Made by a program: the position numbers and the translations under genes. Below, piece by piece: positions 29,594-39,283 of a stretch of 60,761 nucleotides of DNA; the stretch's first letter is position 1, and each line of letters opens with the position of its first letter. This DNA comes from Symsagittifera roscoffensis (Eukaryota; Xenacoelomorpha; Acoela; Convolutidae). Under the pieces are notes generated by a model. It worked only from the letters and a program-made list of their open reading frames with translations. It was not told the origin of the DNA and made no database searches. Where the stretch lies: contig NW_026971726.1 of NCBI RefSeq assembly GCF_963678635.1, positions 1-60,761 of the forward strand, written 5' to 3'.

Positions 29594-30156
29594 GTCAACA
29601 CTGCTTCCACTGCTTCCGGGTCCGGCCTCACACCATGCCTATCCACCATTCTTCCTAGGTACTTAAACGAATCCCTAAGGATTTCACATTTCGATAGTTT
29701 GCACTTCAATCTAGCTCTTTTCATGCATCCAAAGAACTCATCGAGCCTATCAATGTGGTCTTCCAGGGTCGGTGTCGCTATGACTACGTCATCCAAGTAA
29801 CACATCACGAGATTCCCGTTTTTCTTGGTCACTCTCGTCAAAGCCTGAGCCATCAGTCTTTGAAAAGTGGCCGTTGCATTGCACAAGCCGAAGGGCATCC
29901 TCTTCCACTGGTACAATCCCAATTCGCACGCGAATCCGGTTTTCTCTCTGTCCTTCTTCCGCAGAGGGACCTGCCAGAAGGCAGAACCTAAGTCCAATGT
30001 GGTGAAGAACTTGGCATCACCAAGCTTAGATAGGCTCTCGTCTATTCGCGGTATCGGGTACGCATCTTTTATCGTTACCGCGTTCAAGTAACGAAAGTCG
30101 CAACAAAATCTAAGCTGCCCCCTTTCTTTTTTGCCATTACTACCCCGCAAGCCCAT
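29560..30156 (-). pseudogene. pol: Reverse transcriptase palm (element 2)
   Basis: 198 codons bounded by frameshifts at both ends: the first about ten residues and last about five are out of frame. Contains RFCCDFRYLN, KDAYPIPRIDESL, TLDLGSAFWQVPL (motif A), MPFGLCNATATFQR, and CYLDDVV (YLDD, where element 1 has YVDD). It is over 85% identical by eye to element 1 in this core. Flanking frames 30084-31310 and 25976-29593 carry the rest of RT. Confidence 0.85.
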
Positions 30157-31310
30157 GGCGATTTCGAGGGTTCTATCATGTCGTATTCAAGCAACATTTC
30201 TATTTCCGCTCGGCACGCTTCCAATTTGTGTGGCGTCATTCGCCTTGCGCCTTCCCTATGGGGAACAGCGCCCTCTTCTAGTTCGATTTCGTGTTCGACG
30301 AAATTGCAGCAACCGATATCCGCCTTGTGTTTTGAAAATACATCTGCGTTCCGATTTAGGAGATCCCGCAATTTTTCGAAATCTCCCTCAACTATTTTCC
30401 CTTTTACATGTTCTATCTCTGGCAAAACCGGTTTGTCAGATTCTAGTTCATATGACGAGGGCCGTTCCGGAAAATTCGAGCAGCTTGATAAGCCGTCGTC
30501 CGTTTCGGACTTCATTGAAAACATTTTATGAATAGATTTTAATTCATTAATCCTCCTTAAAATTTTATCTTTATTGGCATGATAAGGACAGTCTTTCACA
30601 CTATATTTCTTCAAGTTTTTAATCTCCTCATAGTCGGTCCTGATTGGCAAAGCGTAGCCAAGCTTCTTTCCACGCTGGATTGAAACCGTAGTGCCCAGTG
30701 TGTTCAACAACACACTGACACACAGTCCGTTTCGCGTTACCGAGAAGCTCCGGCCTAAAATCACCGAACTCTGACTATTCGGATTCGGTACTAAGCAAAC
30801 CTGTTTACTATCACTTAACGAATTCAAATTTCTCATTCTAAAAATTGCTACCACAGCCTGTCCTGGTTGTAATTTTACTTTTCTATCCAAAAAAATTGGT
30901 ACCTTGTTTTCGTCTGTTATTATCCTATTAATTGGTCTCTTAACATACTTTCGGTCCGGGTTACTAATCCGTATCAGACCGTTGTTCAAATCAATCATCA
31001 CGTCAAAATTCCTGACAAAATCTCTGCCCAAGATGAATTGGTCGGCGTCGTCCAGATTCTCTACCACCAGAAAGCTCATCCAAAGATCCCGTCCTCCCAT
31101 GTGGAGGACCGTTATTGGTGTTCTTCCGGCCACGTAGATAGCTCCTCGATTGGCGGCGGCCAGTCGGAGATTCGTGGGAATTAGATCTTCCCGCGTGAAG
31201 CCCATTCTCTCCCAAGTTTTTATCGGCATCACACTCACTACCGCTCCTGTGTCCAGAAGCCCTGTGACTCCGAGTTTTGTTCCGTTGATGTCGAGCAGAT
31301 GTGCAGTCAT
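30084..31310 (-). pseudogene. pol: Protease and RT N-terminus (element 2)
   Basis: 408 codons. Active-site GLLDTGAVVSVMP, then AAANRGAIYVAGRTPI and FILGRDF complete a retropepsin. A 70-residue block follows (KRPINRI to ILGRSFSV) that element 1 has lost by deletion, then SVLLNTLG, the KSETDDGLSSCSNFPERP linker and the RT fingers (MAKKK). A frameshift near 30120 makes the last about 11 residues spurious; RT resumes in 29560-30156. The nominal start lies just after another frameshift/deletion near 31305. Confidence 0.85.
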
Positions 31311-32298
31311 GGCCTATCTTGCGGACCTTGAGTTCCTCTTCTCCCAAATAGATCTGCCCCATTTGGTCATCATCTGTTGTTACATAAGTCCTGGTGTAGA
31401 TACTGATTCCATCCACGTTCAGCATTACTTGATACGGCTCATAGACCTCTAGGTAGCGTCCATGAAGTTTCTTCATGCGAGGGCCACCCGTCGTTAGTAG
31501 TGCTCGCACTGCTCTCGACTCGGTGCGTGGCTCCACCTGCTTCAGATAATCTGCATATGTGTCCAAATGCATCAAAGTGAACTCGGATGGTTCACTCAGA
31601 TTTCTGATCACCTGATGTCCAGCCACTGAGATTATCGACTGGATCTTGCTTCCTTGCGGCACCATGCCGAACCTCTGACCGGAGATCACATTAAGTTTCA
31701 TGTTCAAACTGCTTGGTGCTTTCGTTTCTTCGAACTCCGTTGTTTCGAAGGTATTCAGTTGCTCCTGAAGTTTCTCATTTTCCAGTTCAAGTTTCACTTT
31801 TTGTTCGATCTCTTTCGTCACCAATTCCTGCTGTACTCTATTTAGAGCATCCCTCGCGGCTGCCCTATAATCGATCTTGAAGTCATCAGCTGCAGTTGCT
31901 GGTTCCGGCTCACGTGTCTCCTCTGTTACCGCTTGCATTTTCTTTGCCGCCAGCTCTTGAGGTTTATCCTTTCTGCGTGCCTCTGCTTCACTCAAAAGTC
32001 GAGCCTTGCTGGCTTTCACTCCTGACAAAGCTTCTTCTTGTCTTGGATGCTTGATGTCTGCCACTGCATCCCAGAATTGCGGACAATCTGATTTAAAATG
32101 ACCTTCCAAATTGCAAAAGAAACACCTCGGTCCGAATTTCGCAATTACTCCTCTCATGAAATCCTCATGGTCCAATTCTGACGCATCTTCGTCCTCGAGG
32201 CTAAAGCCTATTGCTTTCATGCCTTGTTTGTAAGCTGGGCATGCTGACACATGATGGTTCGTTGAACTGCAATTGGCACAAGAGCGTCTCTTGTCCAT
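31003..32298 (-). CDS. gag-pol: gag zinc knuckles to protease N-flank (element 2)
   Basis: Two CCHC knuckles (CANCSSTNHHVSAC residues 7-20; CFFCNLEGHFKSDC 60-73), then an alpha-helical linker and the pre-protease region (VAGHQVIRNLSEPSEFTLMH, MLNVDGISIYTRTYVTTDD) conserved with element 1. Homology leaves this frame at about GHDCTS (near 31308), where about 16 residues present in element 1 are missing and the protease moves to 30084-31310; the about 100 residues after that point are a shadow frame. A +1/-1 change near 32380 separates it from the capsid frame. Confidence 0.8.
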   Translation of the reverse strand: MDKRRSCANCSSTNHHVSACPAYKQGMKAIGFSLEDEDASELDHEDFMRGVIAKFGPRCFFCNLEGHFKSDCPQFWDAVADIKHPRQEEALSGVKASKARLLSEAEARRKDKPQELAAKKMQAVTEETREPEPATAADDFKIDYRAAARDALNRVQQELVTKEIEQKVKLELENEKLQEQLNTFETTEFEETKAPSSLNMKLNVISGQRFGMVPQGSKIQSIISVAGHQVIRNLSEPSEFTLMHLDTYADYLKQVEPRTESRAVRALLTTGGPRMKKLHGRYLEVYEPYQVMLNVDGISIYTRTYVTTDDDQMGQIYLGEEELKVRKIGHDCTSARHQRNKTRSHRASGHRSGSECDADKNLGENGLHAGRSNSHESPTGRRQSRSYLRGRKNTNNGPPHGRTGSLDELSGGRESGRRRPIHLGQRFCQEF

Positions 32299-32897
32299 AT
32301 CATCCCTCGGTTTGTACCAATTGTTCCCTTGGTTTGCTGGTCCGTTGTTAGAATTGCCATAATTGTTCTTGTGTAGATCGAGTATCCAGAACTCGAAGGA
32401 GGTTTCAACAAAAGATACTCTTTTGACTTGAGCCTCAACTCCTCCGGTGTTGGCGCATTGGTTGATAGTGGTGTGTAATGCGTTGCTAGCATCGTACGAA
32501 GTTCATCATTTTTCACACCATCGATGAATTTTGAGGCTACGGCCAGGTTCATCCTTCGGTTTGACTCATCCGGTTGGCTGCGTCTTCTCAGCATCTCCAA
32601 ATCATCGAGAAACTTGTCTATCGTTTCATCTTCTCGTTGCCTCCGTTTCTCGAAGCGCATCATCGCCTGTTGCCCCTGCACCCCTGATCCGAAACGGTTT
32701 AACAAGATTTCGAAAATTTTCTCAGCAGTGTCACGTTGATATTGCTTCTTGGCCATGACACAGTTCAGGGCTGTCCCTTCCAAGTTGCTGGTGAGCGCAC
32801 TGCATTCCTGTCTCTCCGACAAGTCCTCTTCCTCGAAATGCAGCTTCATTACCTCTATCCATGTATCAATACAGCCATCAGATTCATCTTTATAGCA
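32217..32897 (-). pseudogene. gag: gag capsid-like region (element 2)
   Basis: Frame open from 32897, immediately after TGA 32898-32900; first ATG 32849. It carries the capsid-type region (DGCIDTWIEVMKLHFEEED, KIFEILLNRFGSGVQ, MMRFEKRRQREDETIDKFL, FIDGVKNDELRTML) that aligns with element 1. The last about 55 codons are off-frame: the Asn/Gly-rich spacer leading to the zinc knuckles (LDLHKNNYGNSNNG) is in the neighbouring frame, so a one-base shift occurred near 32375. The TGA codon region differs from element 1 by several bases, not just one. Confidence 0.75.
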
Positions 32898-34688
32898 TCA
32901 TGGTTTCTTAAAGACTCTTCTGGACTTCTCACTGCGTTCATTGGTTCTGGATAACCTTGTCAGGAATGTCTCCAAAGACCTGTTTAGGGGTTCAAATGCT
33001 GTGGCCATTGCCGTAGCATCCCTTGAGTGTCCCGCTTGAGTGTCCTCACACCTCGTCAAAGGCTCTGTAAGCGGTGCATCCCTGCAATCCAAATCGCCGT
33101 GAGTGTTTCCCGCTTGGCCCACATGACTCCTCCTCGGGCTCGCATGCCCCCTGTTGCCGGAATCACTTCTCCCAGTCGCATGTGTGCCTTGCGTTGGTCG
33201 TTCGTTAGAGGTTTGTCTGTTCCCCGTTGAACTTGTTCTACTGTTCGGGCCCCATGTTCCATTACCCCTTGTGGCATAGCCTGATGAACTGCCCCTGCCT
33301 CTAGTGGATCCATACGTCTTCCTCTTTTGATGTTCATTGAAGTTCACCCTCGGTTCCCTGCTGGGACCCCCCGAGTTCGGTTCTCCTTCTTTTGGTCCAC
33401 TCTTGCTGCTTAGTAGCCCGTCCAACCTATCCATGATAGCCTGAGTTCGCCTCTCCATCATCGCGTCTATCTTTGTGTCAAGAGTCCCAAGAGACTGCTC
33501 TTGCTGAATTCTTAACTTCTCCATGTCGTCTCTTAAGCGTAACTCTCGCTGTTCCGCCTCTCTTGTCATTCGCGACAAGTTCTTCGCCATATGCTCGTCC
33601 GTTCTTTCTTTCAAGCGTTTTTCGCTCCTGCCAACTTCTTGTCTATTGCGGTTTATTTCTTCCCACAGACTTTCTCTTTCAATGTGAACTGCTCTTTCTA
33701 GTTCACTCATTCTTATGGACATCTGTTCATTTTGTTCTCTTAAACTGTCCACTATGTTGTTTGAGGCTTCCTCTGGTGCTGCCCCGTTATTCACGAGTGG
33801 CGTTACTAGTGGCGGTGCAACCCTGTCGGTCCCAGGTAGCTTCGTGCTGGTCGAGATCCAGGCCTTGACTCTCTGTCTCGACGTCTTTTCCTTATCTATC
33901 TCAGGATCCGCTAACGCGTTGCCTAGCCCTCTGGTTCTACTCTCTCCAGTTTGTGGCTCTGAACTTGTCATAATCGCGAAGTCTTCTGACTGGCCCGGTG
34001 TGTTTACCTCTTTGCTTATCGTTGTCACTACAGCAAATTTGTCCATGGTCCCAGTCTCTCTTCCGACGTATGCCTCATTCTCCTGGATCGAACTATCGAG
34101 GCTGACTTGAGATCCAAAGTCCCCTTGCTCCTCTTCATCCTCTTCCTCCTGGGATTCACGTTCATTTCCTGCGCCTCCTCCCATGGTGAATGGAAAGATG
34201 TTTCCGAAGGTGTTCTTCATTCTTTCTGAGAACGATGATGACGTTGTTTGTTTCCCAATTCCGCCTGCCATCATAGTGTTGTCTGTCGGAGATCTTCTCG
34301 CTGCCGCTATTTCAGTTGAGATGTCGGACAGTTCCGACACCTCCTCTCGATCCAATGTCCCGGTGGAAGTGGCAAAATCATGGCCTTGTTCTACCGGAGT
34401 AGATTCACTCGCCAGCCTTCTGCCTCTCCCTTCCAGTCCATGTACTTCCTGGTTGTCGTTCATGGCATGGTCCGTATTGACCTCCACTTCTAACAGTTCT
34501 TTTCGTTCTTCTGAGGTCTTCTGACTTCTCGTTTCAACCATTCTGCCTGAAACCGTCTCCTCTTTGTCGGACCGGGATTGCTTGATCCAATCCACAAAAG
34601 GATCGGTCATCGTTTTTCTTTGCTTTTCAGGTATGAATTTCCTAGAGCTATTACCTCGTTTTGGTATCCTTGATTTATGTAGACTCAT
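32898..34688 (-). CDS. gag: gag N-terminal region (element 2)
   Basis: ATG 34688, 596 codons. Charged, Ser/Thr/Glu-rich N-terminal half (MVETRSQKTSEERKE at about 48 matches element 1). Then a coiled coil around residues 310-400 (ELERAVHIERESLWEEINRN, ERTDEHMAKNLSRMTREAEQ), then a Gly/Arg/Ser-rich segment (STRGRGSSSGYATRGNG) that may bind RNA, then the start of the capsid block (VFKKP) where TGA 32898-32900 interrupts. Product: main particle protein. It is about 370 residues longer than element 1's equivalent N-part, chiefly in the linkers. Confidence 0.8.
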   Translation of the reverse strand: MSLHKSRIPKRGNSSRKFIPEKQRKTMTDPFVDWIKQSRSDKEETVSGRMVETRSQKTSEERKELLEVEVNTDHAMNDNQEVHGLEGRGRRLASESTPVEQGHDFATSTGTLDREEVSELSDISTEIAAARRSPTDNTMMAGGIGKQTTSSSFSERMKNTFGNIFPFTMGGGAGNERESQEEEDEEEQGDFGSQVSLDSSIQENEAYVGRETGTMDKFAVVTTISKEVNTPGQSEDFAIMTSSEPQTGESRTRGLGNALADPEIDKEKTSRQRVKAWISTSTKLPGTDRVAPPLVTPLVNNGAAPEEASNNIVDSLREQNEQMSIRMSELERAVHIERESLWEEINRNRQEVGRSEKRLKERTDEHMAKNLSRMTREAEQRELRLRDDMEKLRIQQEQSLGTLDTKIDAMMERRTQAIMDRLDGLLSSKSGPKEGEPNSGGPSREPRVNFNEHQKRKTYGSTRGRGSSSGYATRGNGTWGPNSRTSSTGNRQTSNERPTQGTHATGRSDSGNRGHASPRRSHVGQAGNTHGDLDCRDAPLTEPLTRCEDTQAGHSRDATAMATAFEPLNRSLETFLTRLSRTNERSEKSRRVFKKP

Positions 34689-37570
34689 TTTCTATTTGTC
34701 ACTTCTTAATGCCTATACACTTAATTCAATTGCTAGTGATCTTATAGTTTGACTATAAATAATAATGACACAACACAATAAATTTCACAAGATTCTATTA
34801 AATAGTGACCACGAACCCCTGTATGTTTTCAGGGTACAGTTTGTATAAAATTTATTCACACTAACCGATTATCGGTCGTAAGATTTGAAAACTAGCACAA
34901 TATGATGTTATCAGTCAATTTAAAAGATAGTGTACTCACTACCCAGTCAAGCACAGTTTACGTTGATTTAAAATCAAAAACCAAAAAAATATATAATGAC
35001 AGAATATTAATGCCTCTATGAAAAAAAAACGTATGTGTAGTGTACTTTTAGTCGGTCGCAGTACAATAGTCGAACTTGTCTTTTTAAAGAAAAAGCTTTC
35101 CCTGCTTGGTGCTGCACCAAACAGACAAAACTTTGAAGGCAGTACTTTTCTCAAGTGGGCGTCTATTGCACCCACCGAGTACTGTGTTACCTATCTGTCT
35201 TCGGACTGCCCGAGCTAGACCTACTAAAATCCTCAGGGCAGTCACTTTTCACAAAAACGTATTATGTTACAATCCACACCAACGAATCACGCTCTTTTTA
35301 ATATAGACTTAACGTCGCGAATATCCGAGTTCGGACCTGTTTTGTTTTGGTCTGGTTCTTATTGAAAGGCAAGTTACCAGTGCAGTCACTGATTCCTAGC
35401 CTGTGTGCTAATAACCTAATACCTCTCACTTTGGTCTTTCTTTCGCCTACCTAAGTCCTTTAATAAAATAATACCCCTCCGGATTGGCACAAATAGGACC
35501 CTTCCGGACTAAGAAAATCTAGACCCTTCCGGAATGGGACCCCTCCGAGTTAGTTAACACAAGACCCCTCCGGATTTGGACCCCTCCGAATTAGCAACTA
35601 TAAGACCCCTCCGGATTCGGACCCCTCCTAACTTGAAAAAAATTTTGACCCGTCCGGATTGGGAGCCCTCCGGTTCCGTCAAAGTAGCTTTTCGGAGATT
35701 TCCTTCTTTCAACCTATACCCCTCCGGATACGTTCTCCGATGCAAGTTAAGCCTCTTATTTTACAATTCACACTAACGGTGAAGGGTCTTGTCGCTTGCC
35801 TAACTTCGGCTCGATTAAGGTTTTGCTGTGCCCCTAGCCTTCCCTTTTCGTCTAGAATTGCCGAAAGTTACTTTATTCAACCGCTATTACCTTTTAGTAG
35901 GGGTATAAGGGCTTTTCTAAAAGAAATTTGTAAAACGTGAGGGTGTACCCTTCCAAATTGAGGAATTTGCTAAAAACAATCTCAAACTAAAATTTCACGC
36001 TTACTTTTTCGAAAATTTTTTGTCCCTATCAGTAAGTTCAGCTAATTTTTGATCAATTGGTACTAAGATCAACACAATATGCCTAGTAGTTCCAAAGTTA
36101 TTAACCAAAACGTCTTTTTTCTAAAGTCAAGAAATTTCTCTCTTATAGGTTCCGCCTAACTTTTTCCGCAAATCTGGTCCTTTTGACCTAAAAATTATTG
36201 ATCCGAGCTCAGAAGGCCTCTACTTTTCTAGTTCAATGCAAAAGACCCGATCTAAAACGCTTTAGTTGAAAAAATTTGCAAAAAAACTATGCTACCTGTA
36301 CCCCTCCGGATTGATGAATCCACCAAATCAAACACGTTAAGTTCAATTTCTCTGCAATGCGGAAGGCTTTCGGGTAGCGGGTTTTAAAACTTGTAGACTC
36401 ACTAGTGGACATGTCCGAACAACTATTTTTACTGTTGTAACTCAAAAATTTCAAAAAATTTTCTGAATTTTTAGTGTTTCGGTTTCTCAAAAATCACGAA
36501 AATCCCATTTTGGTTCCAAAATAGTTCCAACCACTTCCGAACTAAACTTAACCGGTTCTATCTGTTATGGTAGTGAATTACGATGTAACACACTACTTTA
36601 GCGCTTTTTTCCGTTTCAAAAATTATCGATATCTCAAAAATCGCGACTTGTGGGGGGGTCAAAATATCGCTATTTTGACCCTAAAAACCGGTCTGTTTTC
36701 GTTGTTTTTCACTGAAAAACTATATAAGACTATTAATATAGGCTATATAAGTAATAATATTAGTAATACTATACCCCTCCGGGTTTGTTTAATATCCGCT
36801 TTAAGGTGCTTAACTCGGATATTCGCAGTTCGGTGAAGGGTCACTACAGTGCAGCACTGTCGAGCCCCCCACAGATTAATATTTTAATTTTTGTACCAAA
36901 AGTGATACAAAACTTGGTAACGATACCCAACAGTCGATTGTTGTTGTCGTTGAGCCTCTTCTTATTGCTCCTTGTACTGCTTGCCGGATCAGTCTTCTCC
37001 CAGGACCCCTCCGAATTGAGCGCAAATCAGCTGACCCTTCCGGATTGAGCGCAATTTATCATTAACGTGCTTAAATGCTCAAATAACCCTACAGTACAAG
37101 CCTCACAAACGGGCTACAAAAATGATCGTAACAATCCTGACTGATATAAATGCCTGTAACAACAATATATCTATCAACAACAACGGGGGGGGTCGGATCA
37201 CATCTTGTCTGGGGGGATGATTTCTACTGATTTTTTACTTTTTTTGGTTTTTTCGGTTATTTTTTATGTTTTTTGTTTTTCTTGGGTACTATACTACTTT
37301 TTGTTTGGTTTTATATATATCTTTAAGTGTTTTTTGTCACAAACCTCTCAGGAAACGAGGGAATGGCCGATCCCCCCACCCTTCCTGATTCGTGAATTTT
37401 CGGTCTTAACTAGGTTAAAAAGCTATTCACGGTAATCCGGAAGGCTTCCGCGTTCCGAACTACCCTTCCGCCCCGGCGGTTTAGGCCTATTAAGGGCGTT
37501 AATGTGAGCGTCCGCTCGGCGCGGAGTGCTCGTTAACGGTTCTGCCGGTCATGATGTTAAAAAAGAATAA
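34689..37570 (-). other. Untranslated leader of element 2
   Basis: About 2.9 kb with no supported ORF. Repeated CCCCTCCGGATT motifs (plus-strand reading) cluster at 35475-35740 and recur near 36300, 36775, 37003 and 37055. The LTR-proximal 200 bp aligns loosely with element 1's leader (1353-1560), including a strand-equivalent A/C-rich tract (37210-37340). Short palindromes and G-runs (about 37184-37215) are present. Confidence 0.6.
35475..35740 (-). repeat. Imperfect CCCCTCCGGATT repeat cluster
   Basis: About ten copies of GACCCCTCCGGATT-like 14-16-mers at irregular 20-45 bp spacing, e.g. 35476, 35501, 35525, 35542, 35568, 35582 and 35609. Variants use CTTCCGG or CTCCGAATT. Confidence 0.75.
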
Positions 37571-37585
37571 CACCCAGGAGCGCCA
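37571..37585 (-). promoter_or_regulatory. Primer-binding-site-like sequence (element 2)
   Basis: Reverse complement reads TGGCGCTCCTGGGTG, identical to 1338-1352 in element 1, and lies 12 bp inside the LTR end. Exact conservation beside divergent LTR bodies argues for function. Confidence 0.55.
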
Positions 37586-37597
37586 TAAAAACATCTA

Positions 37598-38518
37598 TGT
37601 AACATTCGCCCGGAAGATACATATCGACGGAAAATAAAACTAAGTCCTAAGACGACTGGCTGACTTCTAAACAGAGCCTTATATGCTTTTCACCGTCTCT
37701 ACCAAGCCAGTACTTTCGGTGGTCTTTTCTAACATCGGGTCGACAAAAAACGTTACTGCCTTCGGCTTCGGTCAAAACACTGAAATTAACTTAATTACAT
37801 GCAGAAATAGTGAGCTCATGGCTGGGTCTCAGTATCCCCAGACCACGAGGTCACTCCTAAAAACAGGGTTACTACTATTTATTATATTACTATTGTTTTT
37901 GGTCAGTAGATAAAAATCATCATCTCCATCGAAGATGGATCAACCCTTTCCCCCAACTCCTAGCTTCTCATCCTTATCAAAATGAATCCAGTTGTTAATT
38001 AATTTCAAATCAGGACATGACAAGAAGCTAAAAGTCTATATAAAAGGATAAAAGTCTCAGTTCCGAAACCCTTCCGGATTCTTGAATCCACTGAATAAAG
38101 CTCGTTAATCTTGATTTCTTTCTAATCCGGAAGGCTGTCCTCCACCCTTCACCGTTGTCCGCAACGGCCTTGCAACTATTGTAGCGACACAATAGTTGCA
38201 ACTCGGAACCTTCTCTGCTATTCCTGCAATCTGCTGTTGTTTTTTGATCACGATTCTCGTAGTTATCGTCCGCGCAACTAATGTTGTTGTGTTTTTCTTC
38301 GACCTTTTTGCCAAAATGGCCGTTTCTGACGTTTCTCAGAAATGTTACGTAATCACTTCGAAAATTTAAAAATTAGCAATTCCCTAATCCTTTAACCTTC
38401 ACGTTTTGTCAATCAAATAACGTCGTTAATCCTTTAAAATCACTAATTCGGAAGGCTCGCTGCTAAAATTTCGAACTCCGCAGAGATTGCATTTTTCACA
38501 TTCTGGTCGAATGTCACA
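37598..38518 (-). repeat. 5' LTR of element 2
   Basis: 921 bp. On the minus strand it starts TGTGACATTCG and ends CGAATGTTACA: short near-perfect inverted termini, TG...CA. It matches both 3' LTR pieces at about 97-98% by eye and a more diverged solo copy at 44111-45051. The 5' leader with the PBS-like site abuts its end at 37597. Confidence 0.85.
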
Positions 38519-38653
38519 AAGAACTACGAACAAATGAACAAGTGCACATGGAGAATTGCTTGCGATTGCACAATGAATGACTGTAGAAGTAAAACTTCAC
38601 TATAGAACGAAAAACTGACAGGGGGAAACCCCTTGTGCTACGAGTACAAAAGC

Positions 38654-38678
38654 CCTACTACTACTACTACTACTACTC
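38654..38678 (+). repeat. (CTA)n microsatellite
   Basis: About eight CTA units, just upstream of LINE A ORF1. Confidence 0.9.
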
Positions 38679-38722
38679 CAAAGAGCTTCCTTTCTCGCCC
38701 CAGTTGTCTGTGTTTCAGGTTG

Positions 38723-39259
38723 ATGCCGCGATTCCAGGCAAGACGCATCCCTGAGTTCTCACAGAAACTAGTTATTGGGACTTCAAGGACCAAATATATC
38801 AAAGCAGCTCTAGTAAAATCAACAATTCACTCCTACGGCGGCGCAACGCTTCATGATCTGTTTGAAACATTTTTACAATACAGACCAAAGCACCTAAATA
38901 CAGTAACAATAGTTGCTGGATACAATGACAACAGGCTGCATCCACAAGAATTAGAACAGCAGTGGAAAAACCTGATTAACCTCGTCACCAACAAGTTTCA
39001 GCCCAAGACATTGATCATCCCCAAAACAATTCAGAACTGTAATAATTCCGAAATAAACCGCAAAATTCATATTCATAATCATGTGCTGTTTAATTTGATA
39101 AATAGATTTGTACACCCCCATACACTTATCGTTTCGCCTAACCTCAACCTAAATCTAACCCCTCAAATGTTCTGCCGTGATGGCATCCAATTCTCGTTCT
39201 ATGGTAATGATTTCTTTACAAATTTTCTTGCAAATTTAATTTATAAATTCTCTCGCTAA
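38723..39259 (+). CDS. LINE copy A ORF1, SGNH hydrolase-like
   Basis: ATG 38723 (178 residues) is preferred over the upstream non-ATG opening because the CTA repeat precedes it and homology with copy B begins near it. SGNH-type layout: strand plus nucleophile region LVIGTSRTKYI (GTS instead of GDS), SYGGATLHDL (block II), TIVAGYNDNRL (GxND block III), and CRDGIQFSFYG (block V, where copy B has His: DSIHFSFFG). ORF1 esterase-like domains are known in CR1-type LINEs and may act in RNP or membrane association. The Gln-for-His change suggests this copy is catalytically dead. Confidence 0.65.
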   Translation: MPRFQARRIPEFSQKLVIGTSRTKYIKAALVKSTIHSYGGATLHDLFETFLQYRPKHLNTVTIVAGYNDNRLHPQELEQQWKNLINLVTNKFQPKTLIIPKTIQNCNNSEINRKIHIHNHVLFNLINRFVHPHTLIVSPNLNLNLTPQMFCRDGIQFSFYGNDFFTNFLANLIYKFSR

Positions 39260-39283
39260 CTTGAAACCGCCGTCCTTCCTAAA

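Larger units (their letters stand above)
332..38518 (-). mobile_element. Giant Ty3-type LTR retroelement (element 2), about 24 kb without its insert
   Basis: On the minus strand the order is 5' LTR (38518-37598), PBS-like site, 2.9 kb leader, gag, zinc knuckles, protease, RT, RNase H, integrase, macrodomain, long accessory frame, 3' noncoding, and a 3' LTR split into 14968-14737 and 440-332 by element 1. The two LTRs agree almost base for base outside the missing middle (three differences in 109 bp on the left piece; a few substitutions and one small indel on the right). Subtracting the 14,296-bp insert leaves 23.9 kb, or about 24.5 kb if the missing 588 bp of LTR is counted; most Ty3 elements are 5-10 kb. 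Flanks TTTAC (327-331) and AAGAA (38519-38523) give no target-site duplication. Stops and frameshifts are spread through the coding regions. Confidence 0.75.

Noticed and set aside
35475-35740. CRISPR-like array
   Set aside because: Repeats are short, irregularly spaced and degenerate, in a eukaryotic retroelement leader.
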